Assembly (NCBI GenBank): GCA_947494035.1 | Contig: CANLTN010000018.1 | Location: 22,488 to 86,487 of the forward strand | Direction of reading: 5' to 3' | Source: Pseudovibrio sp947494035 | GTDB taxonomy: Bacteria; Pseudomonadota; Alphaproteobacteria; Rhizobiales; Stappiaceae | Length of the DNA stretch: 64,000 bases | Part shown: positions 63,589 through 64,000 of the stretch, one piece after another | Layout: each line of letters opens with the position of its first letter | Position numbering within the stretch: the stretch's first letter is position 1 | The notes under the pieces: model-generated | Databases searched by the model: none | Told to the model about the DNA's origin: nothing | Seen by the model: the letters and a program-made list of their open reading frames with translations, nothing else | Position numbers and translations under genes: made by a program

Positions 63589-63960
63589 ATGGTTCCTGTT
63601 AAGGCTCAGTATATAAAAACGGCTTTCCCAGACTATCAAGGTAACCCGCTTATTGAAGCCCTACCACCCCGCTGCTCTGACGAGCAATTAATCGATATCC
63701 TTGAAAGTTACCCAACTCCAACCACCGCAGAGCGCATGTTGGATCCCTTTGATAGACTTGACTACCTTTCCCGCTTAGATCATTTCGTTCAACCTCTCCC
63801 TGAGTACTTTCACCTTTACCGTGCCGCTGATAGAACCATTCGCAAAGGCTATTCTGCAAAAAACCCGCTCTCGCCAACCACGCAGAATTATCTTCATTAC
63901 CCACTCGATACACCTACAAAGATTGGACTGGTTCGGGAAAAGTGGAGGGACTTCTGTTAA
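63589..63960 (+). CDS. tnsC: TnsC N-terminal part, ends before the AAA+ domain
   Basis: This frame encodes 123 residues matching the N-terminal region of Tn7 TnsC. NPLIEALPP, PLPEYFHLYRAADRTIRKGYSAKNP and the following QNYLHY agree with NPFIEALPP, the YFQPLGTHLLLSERI segment and the RNP-KHLQNGY segment of TnsC. TnsC is normally about 550 residues with an ATPase domain beginning just after this block. Here the frame ends with TAA at 63958-63960. In another frame GGT-TCG-GGA-AAA (GSGK) stands at 63930-63941, exactly where a Walker A is expected, and meets TGA eight codons later. It is either a frameshifted tnsC or a split gene. It lies 16 bases after tnsB. Confidence 0.75.
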   Translation: MVPVKAQYIKTAFPDYQGNPLIEALPPRCSDEQLIDILESYPTPTTAERMLDPFDRLDYLSRLDHFVQPLPEYFHLYRAADRTIRKGYSAKNPLSPTTQNYLHYPLDTPTKIGLVREKWRDFC

Positions 63961-63980
63961 ATTGACAACAGGAGGACTTC

Positions 63981-64000
63981 ATGGGGCGAACACATTATAC
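63981..64000 (+). CDS. Start of next frame after truncated tnsC (partial)
   Basis: ATG at 63981 has AGGAGG five bases upstream and reads MGRTHY to the window edge. It is in the same frame as the GSGK codons at 63930. It may be the second half of a split TnsC, or a different gene. Too short to identify. Confidence 0.35.

Larger units (their letters stand above)
60573..64000 (+). mobile_element. Tn7-like transposon, tnsA-proximal end (continues beyond window)
   Basis: Directly after yhiN come tnsA, tnsB and the start of tnsC in the canonical order and orientation, with codon use and base composition more AT-rich than the neighbours. The element end should lie between 60573 and about 60640; TGTGTATGTATA at 60574 starts with the TGT expected for Tn7-type termini. 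I could not define TnsB-binding repeats or the 5-base target duplication, since the other end is outside. Cargo and target selector are not visible. Confidence 0.85.

Overview
This window looks like chromosomal DNA of a marine alphaproteobacterium of the Hyphomicrobiales/Stappiaceae type. A Pseudovibrio-like organism is my inference and is not proven. Supporting signs are a tRNA-His with A73 and no encoded G-1, an Irr-type iron box, two phasins, a PdhS/DivJ-like polar histidine kinase, a PleD-like diguanylate cyclase, and a sulfite-reduction operon with the companions DUF2849 and DUF934. No rRNA, CRISPR array or prophage was seen.

Layout. 1-4.6 kb: OmpA-family lipoprotein, secreted type-B carboxylesterase, tRNA-His and two phasins. 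5-9.3 kb: large PAS histidine kinase and a PLP-dependent threonine dehydratase-like enzyme. 9.4-12.5 kb: Fe(III) uptake genes fbpA-fbpB behind a probable Irr box, with no ATPase gene beside them. 12.5-14 kb: LysE exporter and an AT-rich YrbL-like gene. 14-15.4 kb: 3-oxoacid CoA-transferase scoAB. 15.7-21.9 kb: polyamine locus, with potFGHI on the minus strand and a divergent puuA-like glutamine synthetase homologue. 22.4-27.9 kb: PleD-like regulator, SDR and aldehyde dehydrogenase genes, ABC exporter. 28-33 kb: assimilatory sulfate reduction operon cysG-DUF2849-cysI-cysH-DUF934. 33.5-38.4 kb: LysR regulator, DUF1127 and MazG-like small genes, a LuxR solo and an SCP-x-type thiolase. 38.7-43.4 kb: three glycosyltransferases with Sel1 and VOC genes. 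43.6-46.4 kb: FAD oxidoreductase, FtrA-like regulator and rhodanese. 47.2-53.1 kb: liv-type ABC transporter operon containing a bile acid:sodium symporter-family gene. 53.4-59.1 kb: cold-shock protein, TetR regulator, orphan TRAP binding protein, nitrate-sensing-type chemoreceptor and histidine phosphatase.

The last 3.4 kb is the most striking part. A Tn7-like transposon begins directly after the stop codon of a yhiN orthologue, with tnsA, tnsB and the first part of tnsC on the plus strand. The TnsB DDE triad is intact. tnsA has no ordinary start codon in front of its conserved N-terminus. tnsC stops just where its Walker A motif should begin, and a new reading frame with its own ribosome binding site follows. 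Whether this is a decayed element or a split TnsC cannot be settled because the window ends there. The cargo lies outside the window.
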